DNA of 33,560 bases, taken from positions 1 to 33,560 of the forward strand of contig JAGCPF010000069.1 of assembly GCA_017642335.1 (NCBI GenBank), read 5' to 3'. Positions 26,430 through 33,560 of the stretch are shown in pieces; the stretch's first letter is position 1; each line of letters starts with the position of its first letter. The position numbers were made by a program, and so were the translations under genes. The stretch comes from Fibrobacter sp. Its GTDB lineage: Bacteria > Fibrobacterota > Fibrobacteria > Fibrobacterales > Fibrobacteraceae. Below the pieces are notes generated by a model that was given only the letters and a program-made list of their open reading frames with translations, made no database searches and was not told the DNA's origin.

Positions 26430-26459
26430 TTCATAACAAGATACAAGCGGAAACTGCAA
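26430..26459 (-). promoter_or_regulatory. Putative promoter of the sigma factor operon
   Basis: On the minus strand TTGCAG (26454-26459) and TATGAA (26430-26435) with an 18-nt spacer, about 50 nt before the sigma factor ATG. Confidence 0.35.
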
Positions 26460-26623
26460 ATACTCAATGTATTTGTTTTTTGTTTATCCCGTATTGTCTT
26501 GTTCTTGTTAAGCTTCGAGAATGATAATTCTTGGAACCACCCGGATTCTTAGTCCATAAATCAACAGCGACTAGCAAATTTTTATATTTTCTAATGCGCC
26601 AATTTATCCCACGCGGAAAATAT

Positions 26624-28471
26624 ATGAAAAAAAATAAAATTATGGCAGATAATATATTCTTACGAAATCCAAAGTTGCATATTTGGAACCTTTTGGCCGT
26701 TTACTTTTTTTTATTTAACATTTGCCATGCAGAAGAGTTCAACATGAACAACATGCCCCCTCCGGACATGTACATGAACTATTCTGCCGGCACCGTGCAA
26801 AAGGGCTCCAGTGTCACCGTCACGATCACCATCCCCGACAATTGGCACGTGAACGCGAACATCGCTGCCGACGAATTCCTCAAGCCGTCATCCATCGAGA
26901 TTGCCGCCATGGGCATCAAGTTCGGAGAACCCAAGTGGCCCGAGCCCATCAAGGAGTACAGCGAGGCACTTGACCTGGAAAACCTCGTATTCAAGGGACG
27001 ATTCGAAGTCGTGCTCCCCGTAGACAGCGTCGAAGCCGACTACGACACACTCACCACCAACGTGACATTCCATTACCAGGCCTGCGACAATTCCATCTGC
27101 CTCGCCCCCTCGAAAAAGACAATCAAGATAGGCGAGCGCGGAATCAACGGATTGGGCGGAAGTTTAAAAAAAAACGGAAATGAAGAAGCGCTAGCGCAAG
27201 GTGACAGCGGGACCGCCGACATGTCGGCCCTCGTGCTGCTCCTGTTCGCCTTCCTCGGCGGAATCATCCTGAACCTGATGCCGTGCGTGCTGCCGGTCCT
27301 CTCGCTCAAGCTTTTCAGCCTCATCAAGCAGGCGGGCGAAAGCCGCGGACGGCTCCTCGCCTTGGGAGGAGCCACGACGGCGGGCATCCTCGCAAGCTTC
27401 TGGATCCTCGCCGCCGTCGTCGCCGCCGTCAAAGCCGGCGGCGGGTCCGCAGGTTGGGGCATGCAGTTCCAGAGTGCGGGCTTCATCGCCTTCATGACCG
27501 TCATCCTGACCGCATTCGCCATGAGTTTCTTCGGCGTGTTCGAAATTTGGCTCCCGTGGAGCGCCACAACCAAGATGGACGCTGCCGGCCGCAAGCAGGG
27601 AATCGCGGGTGCCTTCTTTACCGGAGCGCTGCTCGTCCTCTTGAGCACTCCGTGTTCTGCCCCCTTCCTCGGCACCGCCATGGGATTCGCCTTTACCGCA
27701 TCGACACCCGTGCTGTTCCTGTTCTTTACCGCCGCAGGGCTCGGACTTGCCCTCCCCTACATGCTGGTGAGCGCCTTCCCCAAGGTCCTCAAGGTCTTCC
27801 CCAAGCCGGGCGCCTGGATGGTCCGCCTGCAAAAGGTCATGGGAGTTCTGTTGCTCGCCACGGTCGTATGGCTTCTGTGGATTGTGAACGAACAGGCCGG
27901 ACATTCCGGCGTCGGGATTTTTGCAGCCATCGCCGTAGCAAGCATCGCTTGCAGCGTGCTGCTCGGTAAATTCGCCCCGCCGGGCAAGCCATTCATCCGC
28001 GAAGCCGCGGGACTTCTGCTTTGCGTCGTGGCACTTACATCCCTGTGGTTTGCCGCCCTCGCCCCGCAATACAACATCGCGGCGACCGAGAAGTTCAACG
28101 CCCGCATGCAGGAACAGATGACCGAAGACGGATGGTTCCGTTACAGCCCAGCGCTCATCGAAGATTTCGCCAGGGCAAAGCGCACCGTGTTCATCGACGC
28201 AACCGCCGACTGGTGCCTCACCTGCAAGGCTAACGAAGCCGCCGTGCTGAACCGCGACGATTTCCGCCGCGCCATGGACAGCCTGAATGTCGCGCTCGTC
28301 AAAGCCGACTGGACGCGCGAAACTCCCGAAGTGAACGCGCTGCTCCAGAGCATGGGCAAGTCGGGAGTACCCGCCTATGCCATCTACCCCGAAGGGGACG
28401 CCACAAAACAAATCGTGCTGCCGGAATTGCTCACGACAGCAACAATTGTGGAATTAATAAATAAGGATTAG
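26624..28471 (+). CDS. dsbD: Thiol:disulfide interchange protein DsbD
   Basis: 615 aa from ATG 26624. DsbD carries electrons from cytoplasmic thioredoxin across the inner membrane to reduce periplasmic disulfides. All three modules are present. The N-terminal DsbD-alpha-like domain (~40-170) has the cysteine pair in ACDNSIC (Cys154, Cys159). The eight-helix membrane domain (~200-480) has Cys221 in NLMPCVLPV and Cys344 in STPCSAPFLG. The C-terminal thioredoxin domain has WCLTCK (531-534). The frame is open back to 26531, but a TATATT hexamer at 26583-26588 and GCGGAAA before 26624 favour the shorter form. It ends 3 bp from the convergent glycogen synthase gene. Confidence 0.93.
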   Translation: MKKNKIMADNIFLRNPKLHIWNLLAVYFFLFNICHAEEFNMNNMPPPDMYMNYSAGTVQKGSSVTVTITIPDNWHVNANIAADEFLKPSSIEIAAMGIKFGEPKWPEPIKEYSEALDLENLVFKGRFEVVLPVDSVEADYDTLTTNVTFHYQACDNSICLAPSKKTIKIGERGINGLGGSLKKNGNEEALAQGDSGTADMSALVLLLFAFLGGIILNLMPCVLPVLSLKLFSLIKQAGESRGRLLALGGATTAGILASFWILAAVVAAVKAGGGSAGWGMQFQSAGFIAFMTVILTAFAMSFFGVFEIWLPWSATTKMDAAGRKQGIAGAFFTGALLVLLSTPCSAPFLGTAMGFAFTASTPVLFLFFTAAGLGLALPYMLVSAFPKVLKVFPKPGAWMVRLQKVMGVLLLATVVWLLWIVNEQAGHSGVGIFAAIAVASIACSVLLGKFAPPGKPFIREAAGLLLCVVALTSLWFAALAPQYNIAATEKFNARMQEQMTEDGWFRYSPALIEDFARAKRTVFIDATADWCLTCKANEAAVLNRDDFRRAMDSLNVALVKADWTRETPEVNALLQSMGKSGVPAYAIYPEGDATKQIVLPELLTTATIVELINKD

Positions 28472-28474
28472 GAT

Positions 28475-29704
28475 CTATCTCTTCCCTTCGCTTTTGTAGC
28501 GGTCGATGCATTCCTGGTAGAAGTCGAACGTCTGCTTGGCAATGGACTTCCAGCTGAATACGTCGATGGCGCGCTTGCGGCTGACCTCGCCCATTTTTTT
28601 CGCAAGTTCCGGATTTTCCAGAATCTTGTTTAGCTTGTTCGCAAAGTCGGTCTGGAAGGCCTTCGGGTCAGCCGGTTCAAAATCTGTCTCGGACTTCGCC
28701 TTGAGCGGCACTAGGAATCCAGTCTCACCATCCACGATAATCTCGGGGATACCGCCCACCGCAGAACCCACCACCGGAGTGCCGCAGCTCATCGCCTCGA
28801 GGTTGATGATGCCGAACGGCTCGTAAAGCGAAGGTGTCGCAAACACGGTCGCATGACTGTACAGCACGCGCAGTTCCGTATGCGGAACAGACTCCTGGAT
28901 CCACACCACGCCGTCGCGCGTCTTCTGCACATCCTCAATCAGCGCTTTACATTCATCTGCAAGTTCAATCGTGTCGGGAGCGCCCGCGCAGAGCACCACC
29001 TGGGCACCCTTGTCAATCTGCGGGATTGCCTGGATTAGCTGGCTGATACCCTTCTGGCGCGTAATTCGGCCCACGAACAGCACATACGGGCGATTCGGGT
29101 CGACACCCCACTTCATCAAAATCTTTTCATCGAACGTCGGCGCATAGAAATCCGGGTCGATACCGTTGTAGATGACCTTCACGCGGTCCTCGGGCACACC
29201 GTAAAGTTTCATCACGTCGCGCTTCATGCCCTGGCTCACCGCAATCACGCCGTCGGCAGCCTCGTAAGCAGTGCGTTCAATCCAGCAGCTCATGGCATAC
29301 CCGCCGTCGCCGAGCTGTTCGGCCTTCCACGGGCGGTGCGGTTCCAGCGAATGCGTCGTAAGGATAAGCGGGCACTGCAGCAGACGGCTCGCCAGCACGC
29401 CACCGAAATGGCTATACCATGTGTGACAGTGTATGACATCAATACCGTCAAGCGCGGCGGCCCACTGCAAATTGATATCGAGCGGCTTGAAAATCTTCTG
29501 GAATCGGTCGTCCTTGGGATCCAAGCCCAACTTACGCGTAAAACCCAGCGCCCGGATATTGTCCTCGTCGACATCCTGGTCGCCAAAACAACGGGCCTCG
29601 ATATGGCAGAGCTTCGCAAGCTCCTGCGTCAAAAACTTAACATGGATACCGGCACCGCCGTAGATTTCCGGCGGAAACTCATTGGTCAGAATTGCAGCGT
29701 TCAT
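28475..29704 (-). CDS. Glycogen synthase, GT4 (actinobacterial GlgA/GlgM) type
   Basis: 409 aa. A GT-B fold retaining glycosyltransferase with N-terminal LTNEFPPEIYGGAGIHV, HTWYSHFGG, THSLEPHRPWKAEQLG and RTAYEAADGVIAVS; C-terminal FVGRITRQKG and the EX7E motif in EPFGIINLEAMSCGTPVV. These match the family first described in Corynebacterium/Mycobacterium rather than the classical GT5 GlgA with KTGGL. Members elongate alpha-1,4-glucan from ADP-glucose or make maltose-1-phosphate, so the exact product is open. Cytoplasmic, with no signal peptide. AAGGGAG lies 8 nt before the ATG. Fibrobacter is known to store glycogen, which fits. Confidence 0.88.
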   Translation of the reverse strand: MNAAILTNEFPPEIYGGAGIHVKFLTQELAKLCHIEARCFGDQDVDEDNIRALGFTRKLGLDPKDDRFQKIFKPLDINLQWAAALDGIDVIHCHTWYSHFGGVLASRLLQCPLILTTHSLEPHRPWKAEQLGDGGYAMSCWIERTAYEAADGVIAVSQGMKRDVMKLYGVPEDRVKVIYNGIDPDFYAPTFDEKILMKWGVDPNRPYVLFVGRITRQKGISQLIQAIPQIDKGAQVVLCAGAPDTIELADECKALIEDVQKTRDGVVWIQESVPHTELRVLYSHATVFATPSLYEPFGIINLEAMSCGTPVVGSAVGGIPEIIVDGETGFLVPLKAKSETDFEPADPKAFQTDFANKLNKILENPELAKKMGEVSRKRAIDVFSWKSIAKQTFDFYQECIDRYKSEGKR

Positions 29705-29727
29705 ACAATATACTCCCTTACGCTATT

Positions 29728-29756
29728 AAGATAGCTTTGTTTTCGCCCGAAGACAA
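29728..29756 (-). promoter_or_regulatory. Putative sigma70-type promoter of the glycogen synthase gene
   Basis: On the minus strand TTGTCT (29751-29756) and TATCTT (29728-29733) with a 17-nt spacer, about 25 nt before the ATG. Confidence 0.5.
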
Positions 29757-29785
29757 AAAAGCAAGAAAAAATTAAGGGCATACAA

Positions 29786-29818
29786 AAAGCACCCCTGCCC
29801 AGGAGGCCGGAGTGCTTT
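29786..29818 (-). terminator. Rho-independent terminator of the alpha/beta-hydrolase gene
   Basis: A 10-bp stem with one G-U pair (29786-29795 with 29809-29818) leads into a U-tract on the minus strand. It lies about 20 nt after the stop codon. Confidence 0.82.
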
Positions 29819-29839
29819 CATTTTTGGAGTGTGGAGTGT

Positions 29840-31066
29840 TTAGAAGTTCTTGCAGGTTCCCTTCCAGTGTCCCTGTTCACCAATGATTTCGCCATTGATG
29901 TAGCGGCCGCTCGAACCGACAAAATCAGCCTTGCGGAAGTCTTCGCCGCCGAGGTGCCAGCGCATCCAGGCGACCGTAGCAGCCATACCGCCCCACGGAC
30001 CGGAACCATGGCCCCAGCCACCTTCGCCGCCCTGCGGGCCACCCGTCATCTGGATGAGGCAAGCCGGAGCGCGGACGCCATTGTTGTTGTAGTCGGCTTC
30101 GGCATTCGGGCGTTCCATGCCAGCTTCGCCGTACACGATACCGATGGTCTTGTCCGTCGGGACGCTCGCCATGGCCGTATGTCCTAAGTCGCCGCTGTTG
30201 TTGAGCATGGCGGTAATCACGCGCTTGTCCTGGATAACCATCTGTTCGGATTCGAGGCCGCCCATGGAATGGCCAGAGCATCCGACCTTCGTCATGTCGA
30301 GCTTCTGGTACAGCGGGTCGTTCGGGTCTTTGTTCTTCTTTTCAAGCCAGTCGAGAGCGGGCTTGCCCTGGGAAGTGTTGCCCGGAGATTCGCGCAGCGC
30401 AATCACCACAAAGCCGTGCGAAGCGAGACGGCGGATCATTCCACCGTAAGCGCCAGGTTCGGTACCGCCACCGGGACCCCAAACGACAACGGCATGCTTC
30501 TTGTCGGCCGACAAGCGCTTGGGATAAGAAAGGATTCCGCCACCATCATGACCGGTGCGTTCAATATATTCCACTTCCATCTGGTCCCTGTTCTCATCGG
30601 TGCCTTCGGCAAGGAAAACACCACCAGCCGCAGGAGCCTGTGCAGCCTCGGAACTGCTTGCCGGAGCCGCAACGCTAGAACTGGCCGGAGTCACGGCGCT
30701 GGAACCAGCCGAAGTCACGACACCGGAGCTAGCCGGAGCCGTAGCATTGGAGCTGGCCGGAGTCACGACAGAGCTGGAGGACGCGCCAGCAACATTATTG
30801 TTCTGCTGCCCAAAAGAAGCCGGAGCAGAAGACGACGGGACCATTTCGCCACCAACCGAAGATGTCGGAGGAACCAAATCGCCACCGCCAACAATAGAAC
30901 TAGAACTGATTTCAGGCGTTGTCGCAGGTGTAAGTCCATCGCTACTGGATCCAGGAACAACGCCCTGTTCCGGCAAGGCATCTTGCACTGCCGAAGTGGA
31001 GTCATCGCAATTCACCAAGGCAAAGGCGCACGCAACGACCATGCTTGTCAATATTTTAGATTTCAT
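29840..31066 (-). CDS. Surface lipoprotein alpha/beta-hydrolase (PET-hydrolase/dienelactone-hydrolase-like)
   Basis: 408 aa. The lipoprotein signal ends LVNC (Cys20). Residues ~35-148 are a low-complexity Ser/Ala/Pro/Val linker with repeated TPASSS and APASSS units, encoded by imperfect DNA repeats around 30650-30790. The hydrolase domain (~155-408) has an oxyanion-type GPGGG (197-201) and the nucleophile elbow GHSMGG with Ser267. The later TGGPQGGEGG and GHWKGTC regions may carry the remaining triad residues. The domain resembles polyester/dienelactone hydrolases and chlorophyllase-like esterases. In a fibre degrader an acetyl- or feruloyl-esterase role is plausible but not shown. The long linker would hold the enzyme away from the membrane. 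AGGAGAC precedes the ATG. Confidence 0.85.
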   Translation of the reverse strand: MKSKILTSMVVACAFALVNCDDSTSAVQDALPEQGVVPGSSSDGLTPATTPEISSSSIVGGGDLVPPTSSVGGEMVPSSSAPASFGQQNNNVAGASSSSVVTPASSNATAPASSGVVTSAGSSAVTPASSSVAAPASSSEAAQAPAAGGVFLAEGTDENRDQMEVEYIERTGHDGGGILSYPKRLSADKKHAVVVWGPGGGTEPGAYGGMIRRLASHGFVVIALRESPGNTSQGKPALDWLEKKNKDPNDPLYQKLDMTKVGCSGHSMGGLESEQMVIQDKRVITAMLNNSGDLGHTAMASVPTDKTIGIVYGEAGMERPNAEADYNNNGVRAPACLIQMTGGPQGGEGGWGHGSGPWGGMAATVAWMRWHLGGEDFRKADFVGSSGRYINGEIIGEQGHWKGTCKNF

Positions 31067-31463
31067 TTTTGTCTCCTTTTATTTCCTAACCTTTTTCAAG
31101 GCGTATTTAAAACTTCCAAACCATTTTTTAGTTTATACAAAATTTTAAAATCAAGACAACAATCCAAAACGTCTTGACTGTCTCGCCAAAAACAAAAAGA
31201 ACCATATTATAAGGAGAGCGTTCAGTATTAAACTGATTGCAACAAAACCTTACACCGCCATATCACTATCCCAAAGTATGACGGGAGAAACAAGGATTTA
31301 ATACTCTTACTCTTCTCCTATTTCTCTAACCCATACATAAGATACCTGTTTTTCGCCCTTGTGAACATATGTATTGAGCAATTCCCATGGACAAAAAATC
31401 CAAAAAAGGCGCAATAACTTATATTATTAATACGGGTAATTTATTGAAAAAGGAGTTCGTCCC
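31067..31463. other. Intergenic region between divergent lipoprotein genes
   Basis: AT-rich, with no gene or stable RNA recognised. It holds the leftward promoter at 31132-31159. A TATATT hexamer (31420-31425) fits as the -10 of the rightward gene but has no good -35. The ribosome-binding site AAAAAGGAG (31445-31453) lies 10 nt before the ATG at 31464. Confidence 0.45.
31132..31159 (-). promoter_or_regulatory. Putative promoter of the alpha/beta-hydrolase gene
   Basis: On the minus strand TTGTCT (31154-31159) and TATAAA (31132-31137) with a 16-nt spacer, about 65 nt before the ATG. Confidence 0.45.
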
Positions 31464-32408
31464 ATGAACAAGATTTTCGGAACGCTCTGCGCCACGGCGC
31501 TCATGCTCACGCTCTCCGTCACCGGATGCAGCGACACAAAAAAAGCAGCCAGCGAGAACAAGGCGGAAGAACCCGCAGCCCAGGCGGCCCCGGCTAGTGC
31601 TTCGACAGGCTCAGCAACCGAAACCGCAAATGCCCCGACAGAGGCCGCCGCGCCCGTCGAAGGCACCAAGACCATAACTCTCGCAAACGGCGCAAGCGTC
31701 ACCTGGATACAGGACAACGACGGCGATAAACTGATGCCGCGCACGCTCTTCAGCGATGCGAGCGATTCGCTCTACAACAGCCTGAACATGCCCGAAGGCA
31801 TCCCTGCCAGCGTGAGCACGTTCCTCGTGAAGGTCGATGGCAAGTACATTCTGTTCGACGCAGGCCTCGGAAGTTTCGGCGGACAGCTCCAGAAGCGCCT
31901 CGCCGCGCTCGGAGTCAACCCCGACAACATCGGGCTTATCTACCTTACGCATTTCCATGTGGACCACATTGCGGGCCTTGTCACAAAAGACGATGCAGGC
32001 AACGACGTGAAAGTCTTCAAGAACGCCGCCGTGTATGCGGGCAAGGTGGAATACGACGCCTGGATGAACGACATCCCGAAAAACGACTTGCAGAAGGGCA
32101 TCATGGCACTCTACAAGGATAGCCTGCACCTCTTCGCCTTCGGGGACAGCCTCCCGCATGGCGTGCTCGCGATGGACGCCATCGGACATACGCCCGGCCA
32201 CACCGCCTTCCAGCTTGCAAACCTGATTATCGTCGGCGACCTGATGCACGGTTACGCCCTGCAGAAGGACCATCCCGAAATCAACTCCAACTACGACATG
32301 GACAAGCCGAAATCCGCCGAGAGCCGCAAGCGCGTTATGCAATACGCCCGCGACAACAAGCTCCTGATGGCCGGTATGCACCTGCCCCCTCCAGGATTTG
32401 AGGAATAA
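31464..32408 (+). CDS. Metallo-beta-lactamase-fold lipoprotein
   Basis: 314 aa. The lipoprotein signal ends SVTGC (Cys22) and is followed by an Ala/Glu/Pro/Thr linker to ~66. The hydrolase fold carries the zinc-binding THFHVDH (His163, His165, Asp167, His168), TPGHT (His246), GDL (Asp259) and a late His306 in AGMHLP, so both metal sites look complete. Such proteins hydrolyse lactones, beta-lactams, thioesters or phosphodiesters; the arrangement recalls lactonase-type members, but the substrate is unknown. It is probably exported and lipid-anchored. The transcription unit is single-gene, with a terminator 45 nt on. Confidence 0.87.
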   Translation: MNKIFGTLCATALMLTLSVTGCSDTKKAASENKAEEPAAQAAPASASTGSATETANAPTEAAAPVEGTKTITLANGASVTWIQDNDGDKLMPRTLFSDASDSLYNSLNMPEGIPASVSTFLVKVDGKYILFDAGLGSFGGQLQKRLAALGVNPDNIGLIYLTHFHVDHIAGLVTKDDAGNDVKVFKNAAVYAGKVEYDAWMNDIPKNDLQKGIMALYKDSLHLFAFGDSLPHGVLAMDAIGHTPGHTAFQLANLIIVGDLMHGYALQKDHPEINSNYDMDKPKSAESRKRVMQYARDNKLLMAGMHLPPPGFEE

Positions 32409-32452
32409 TAAATTTTGTATATTATCATTCGCACCAATAATGGTGGTATTAG

Positions 32453-32490
32453 AAGATCGCATTCGCATTAGGCGGAGCGGTCTTTTTTTT
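32453..32490 (+). terminator. Rho-independent terminator of the metallo-beta-lactamase-fold gene
   Basis: An 8-bp stem (32453-32460 with 32477-32484, one G-U pair), a 16-nt loop with inner pairing, and a run of eight T ending at 32490. Confidence 0.8.
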
Positions 32491-32534
32491 ATCACTTAAG
32501 GAGCAATAACCAGAAAGATATATGATTTAATACA

Positions 32535-32564
32535 TTGTATTGCTATTTTACTAAATATTATATT
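32535..32564 (+). promoter_or_regulatory. Putative promoter of the antitoxin gene
   Basis: TTGTAT (32535-32540) and TATATT (32559-32564) with an 18-nt spacer. The -10 falls in the centre of the inverted repeat at 32543-32580. Confidence 0.55.
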
Positions 32565-32580
32565 TTTTTTAGTAAAATAG
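32543..32580. promoter_or_regulatory. 13-bp inverted repeat, likely antitoxin autoregulatory operator
   Basis: CTATTTTACTAAA (32543-32555) and TTTAGTAAAATAG (32568-32580) are perfect inverted arms around a 12-nt spacer. The dyad covers the -10 and overlaps the AGGAG ribosome-binding site (32579-32583). Ribbon-helix-helix antitoxins of this family bind such dyads to repress their own operon. Confidence 0.7.
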
Positions 32581-32589
32581 GAGTACACT

Positions 32590-32874
32590 ATGGAAAAAAC
32601 AATGAATACCATTAGCGCAAGAATAGACTCTAAGCTCAAAACGCAGGCCGAGAACTTATTCGATGAACTCGGAATGAACATGTCCACGGCTATCACTGTA
32701 TTCCTAAAACAGGCTATCCGCCTCCGCAGAATTCCATTTGACATAGCCCTCGATTCCCCTAATGACGAAACTCTCGCAGCCATGGCGGAAGCGAATGAAA
32801 TAGCGAAGGGCAAGCGAAAAGTGAAAACCTACAAGAACGCAAAAGCCATGATAAAGGAAAGTCTTGGCAAGTAA
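32590..32874 (+). CDS. RelB/DinJ-family antitoxin
   Basis: 94 aa. The N-terminal ribbon-helix-helix DNA-binding domain is clear: TISARIDSKLKTQAENLFDE followed by LGMNMSTAITVFLKQAIR and the family hallmark RRIPFDI (~46-52). The C-terminal half is charged and flexible, as expected for the toxin-wrapping part. AGGAG sits 6 nt before the ATG. Normally the toxin gene (YafQ/RelE type) follows at once; here only its last codons remain (next entry), so this is an orphan antitoxin unless a matching toxin lies elsewhere. The protein itself looks intact. Confidence 0.92.
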   Translation: MEKTMNTISARIDSKLKTQAENLFDELGMNMSTAITVFLKQAIRLRRIPFDIALDSPNDETLAAMAEANEIAKGKRKVKTYKNAKAMIKESLGK

Positions 32875-32946
32875 AGAATCTCAGGCGACACGCTCTTATT
32901 GACGCTGGCGCGAACAGGCTCGCACAGCGACTTGTTCAGGAAATAG
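32875..32946 (+). pseudogene. C-terminal remnant of a YafQ/RelE-type toxin
   Basis: Immediately after the antitoxin TAA, in the same frame, 23 codons read RISGDTLLLTLARTGSHSDLF plus RK and a TAG stop. SGDTLxLxLxRTGSHSDLF is the typical C-terminal end of YafQ/RelE-family toxins, and the RTGSH His matches the catalytic His87 of E. coli YafQ. The N-terminal ~65-70 residues, including the start, are absent. An internal deletion that joined the antitoxin end to the toxin tail is the simplest explanation. Confidence 0.8.
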
Positions 32947-32959
32947 AAGAAGGATTCGT

Positions 32960-33550
32960 TTATTTTGACGAGGATTTTCTACGTTTTTTTACTTCTTTAT
33001 CGAAATCATTCTTGTTAGTTCTAGCGTAGCCCCAAAATGAGAATGGAGCCGTTGTTTCAAAATAATAAGCAGAATCCCCTTTTGCGACAATGCAGTAGTA
33101 ATCGTCGCAAATAGCTTCCTTTATGATTAAATTTCGGCAAGTGTTGTTATCTTTATCTTCATAGCAAATTTCTTTTCTTTCAGTAATAGCGGAAAATTCT
33201 TCCTGTTTGCCGTCTTCATCTAAAAGTTTCCAAGTATAATTTTTTCCTTTCTTCGAAATATGCAGCGGAAGAAGGTCATCTCCTTTCCAGTATCCAATGC
33301 AATCCTTAGCTTTTCTCCCTTCAAAAGATTTTATTAGAGATCTTAGAGTCTCAAAATTTGCTTCTATCTTCTCAGCCTCTGCTTTTTTTGCATCAAGTTC
33401 TTCTTTATTCGGAAGTGTGTAATACAAAAATCCCGTAACCATTAAGCTCAGAATAATACCAGCTATTCCGCCTCCAAGACCTCCCATGGCTTTTGCTCCA
33501 CAAATAAATATAGGCAACAGCATAACGATAAACAATCCCAAACCTTCCAA
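32960..33550 (-). CDS. Unrecognised membrane protein (start may lie beyond right edge)
   Basis: 196 aa counted from a TTG at 33550. The frame stays open to the window edge, so the true start may be outside; an in-frame ATG at 33523 is another option. Two hydrophobic segments (~3-18 and ~24-45) are followed by a charged, probably coiled-coil helix (~48-78). A soluble, Lys-rich domain follows with several cysteines (DCIGYW, EICYED, NTCRN, ICDDYYC). I recognise no family. Codon use is AT-rich compared with genes to the left, suggesting accessory DNA. It converges on the toxin remnant 13 bp away, and no terminator is apparent. Confidence 0.65.
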   Translation of the reverse strand: MEGLGLFIVMLLPIFICGAKAMGGLGGGIAGIILSLMVTGFLYYTLPNKEELDAKKAEAEKIEANFETLRSLIKSFEGRKAKDCIGYWKGDDLLPLHISKKGKNYTWKLLDEDGKQEEFSAITERKEICYEDKDNNTCRNLIIKEAICDDYYCIVAKGDSAYYFETTAPFSFWGYARTNKNDFDKEVKKRRKSSSK

Positions 33551-33560
33551 GGAGCCTAAA

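Noticed and set aside
27191..28411. 406-codon minus-strand open frame
   Set aside because: Antisense to dsbD; Glu/Gly/His-rich low-complexity translation typical of a shadow frame.
32877..33029. Alternative frame of about 50 codons over the toxin remnant
   Set aside because: It has no start codon near a ribosome-binding site. The frame directly following the antitoxin gives the recognisable toxin tail instead.

Overview
The window looks like a piece of a Fibrobacter chromosome (F. succinogenes or a close relative), a fibre-degrading gut bacterium. The grounds are a Fibrobacter-type major paralogous domain protein (21493-22209), several secreted beta-glucanase-type genes (GH8 and two GH5), Type IX-like C-terminal sorting modules, outer-membrane barrels ending in Phe, and a glycogen synthase of the GT4 type. 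This assignment is inference from the protein content; no rRNA, tRNA, CRISPR array or insertion sequence was seen.

Layout. (1) 1-2891, minus strand: the 5' two-thirds or so of a very large secreted adhesin-like gene, cut by the left edge, with GLUG-type and InlB-type repeats and tandem 402-bp modules. Its upstream region carries three CRP-like dyads. (2) 3205-8430: a GH8 lipoprotein, a 319-aa secreted protein with a sorting domain, and a GH5 endoglucanase with a sorting domain. (3) 8760-18180, minus strand: a tight six-gene operon. In transcription order it encodes a carbohydrate-binding-like secreted protein, three large outer-membrane proteins, a lipoprotein, and a GH18-fold protein whose catalytic Glu is replaced by Gln. 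A second GH5 gene (a lipoprotein, 18411-19571) diverges from it. This is the best candidate for an undescribed system: a surface complex for binding or importing polysaccharide that does not use SusC/SusD.

(4) 19577-23552: housekeeping and envelope genes, namely lpxA, a GT2 membrane glycosyltransferase, the Fibrobacter paralogous-domain protein and a CCA-adding-type nucleotidyltransferase. (5) 23555-26380: an ECF-type sigma factor followed by a beta-propeller protein resembling PorZ of the Type IX secretion system; these run on into the CCA enzyme and paralogous-domain genes, apparently as one transcription unit. (6) 26624-32408: DsbD, glycogen synthase, a surface alpha/beta-hydrolase lipoprotein with a long Ser/Ala/Pro linker, and a metallo-beta-lactamase-fold lipoprotein. 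(7) 32535-33560: an AT-richer end holding a RelB/DinJ-type antitoxin under a 13-bp inverted-repeat operator, the last 23 codons of its lost toxin, and an unrecognised membrane protein.

How the parts fit: cellulases are placed on the surface by two routes (lipoprotein anchoring and Type IX-like sorting). A PorZ-like gene for the second route lies in the same window. The six-gene operon sits between the two GH5 genes and could handle substrate adhesion or product uptake. Several intergenic regions carry a TATATT hexamer at a sensible -10 position, which helped choose start codons.
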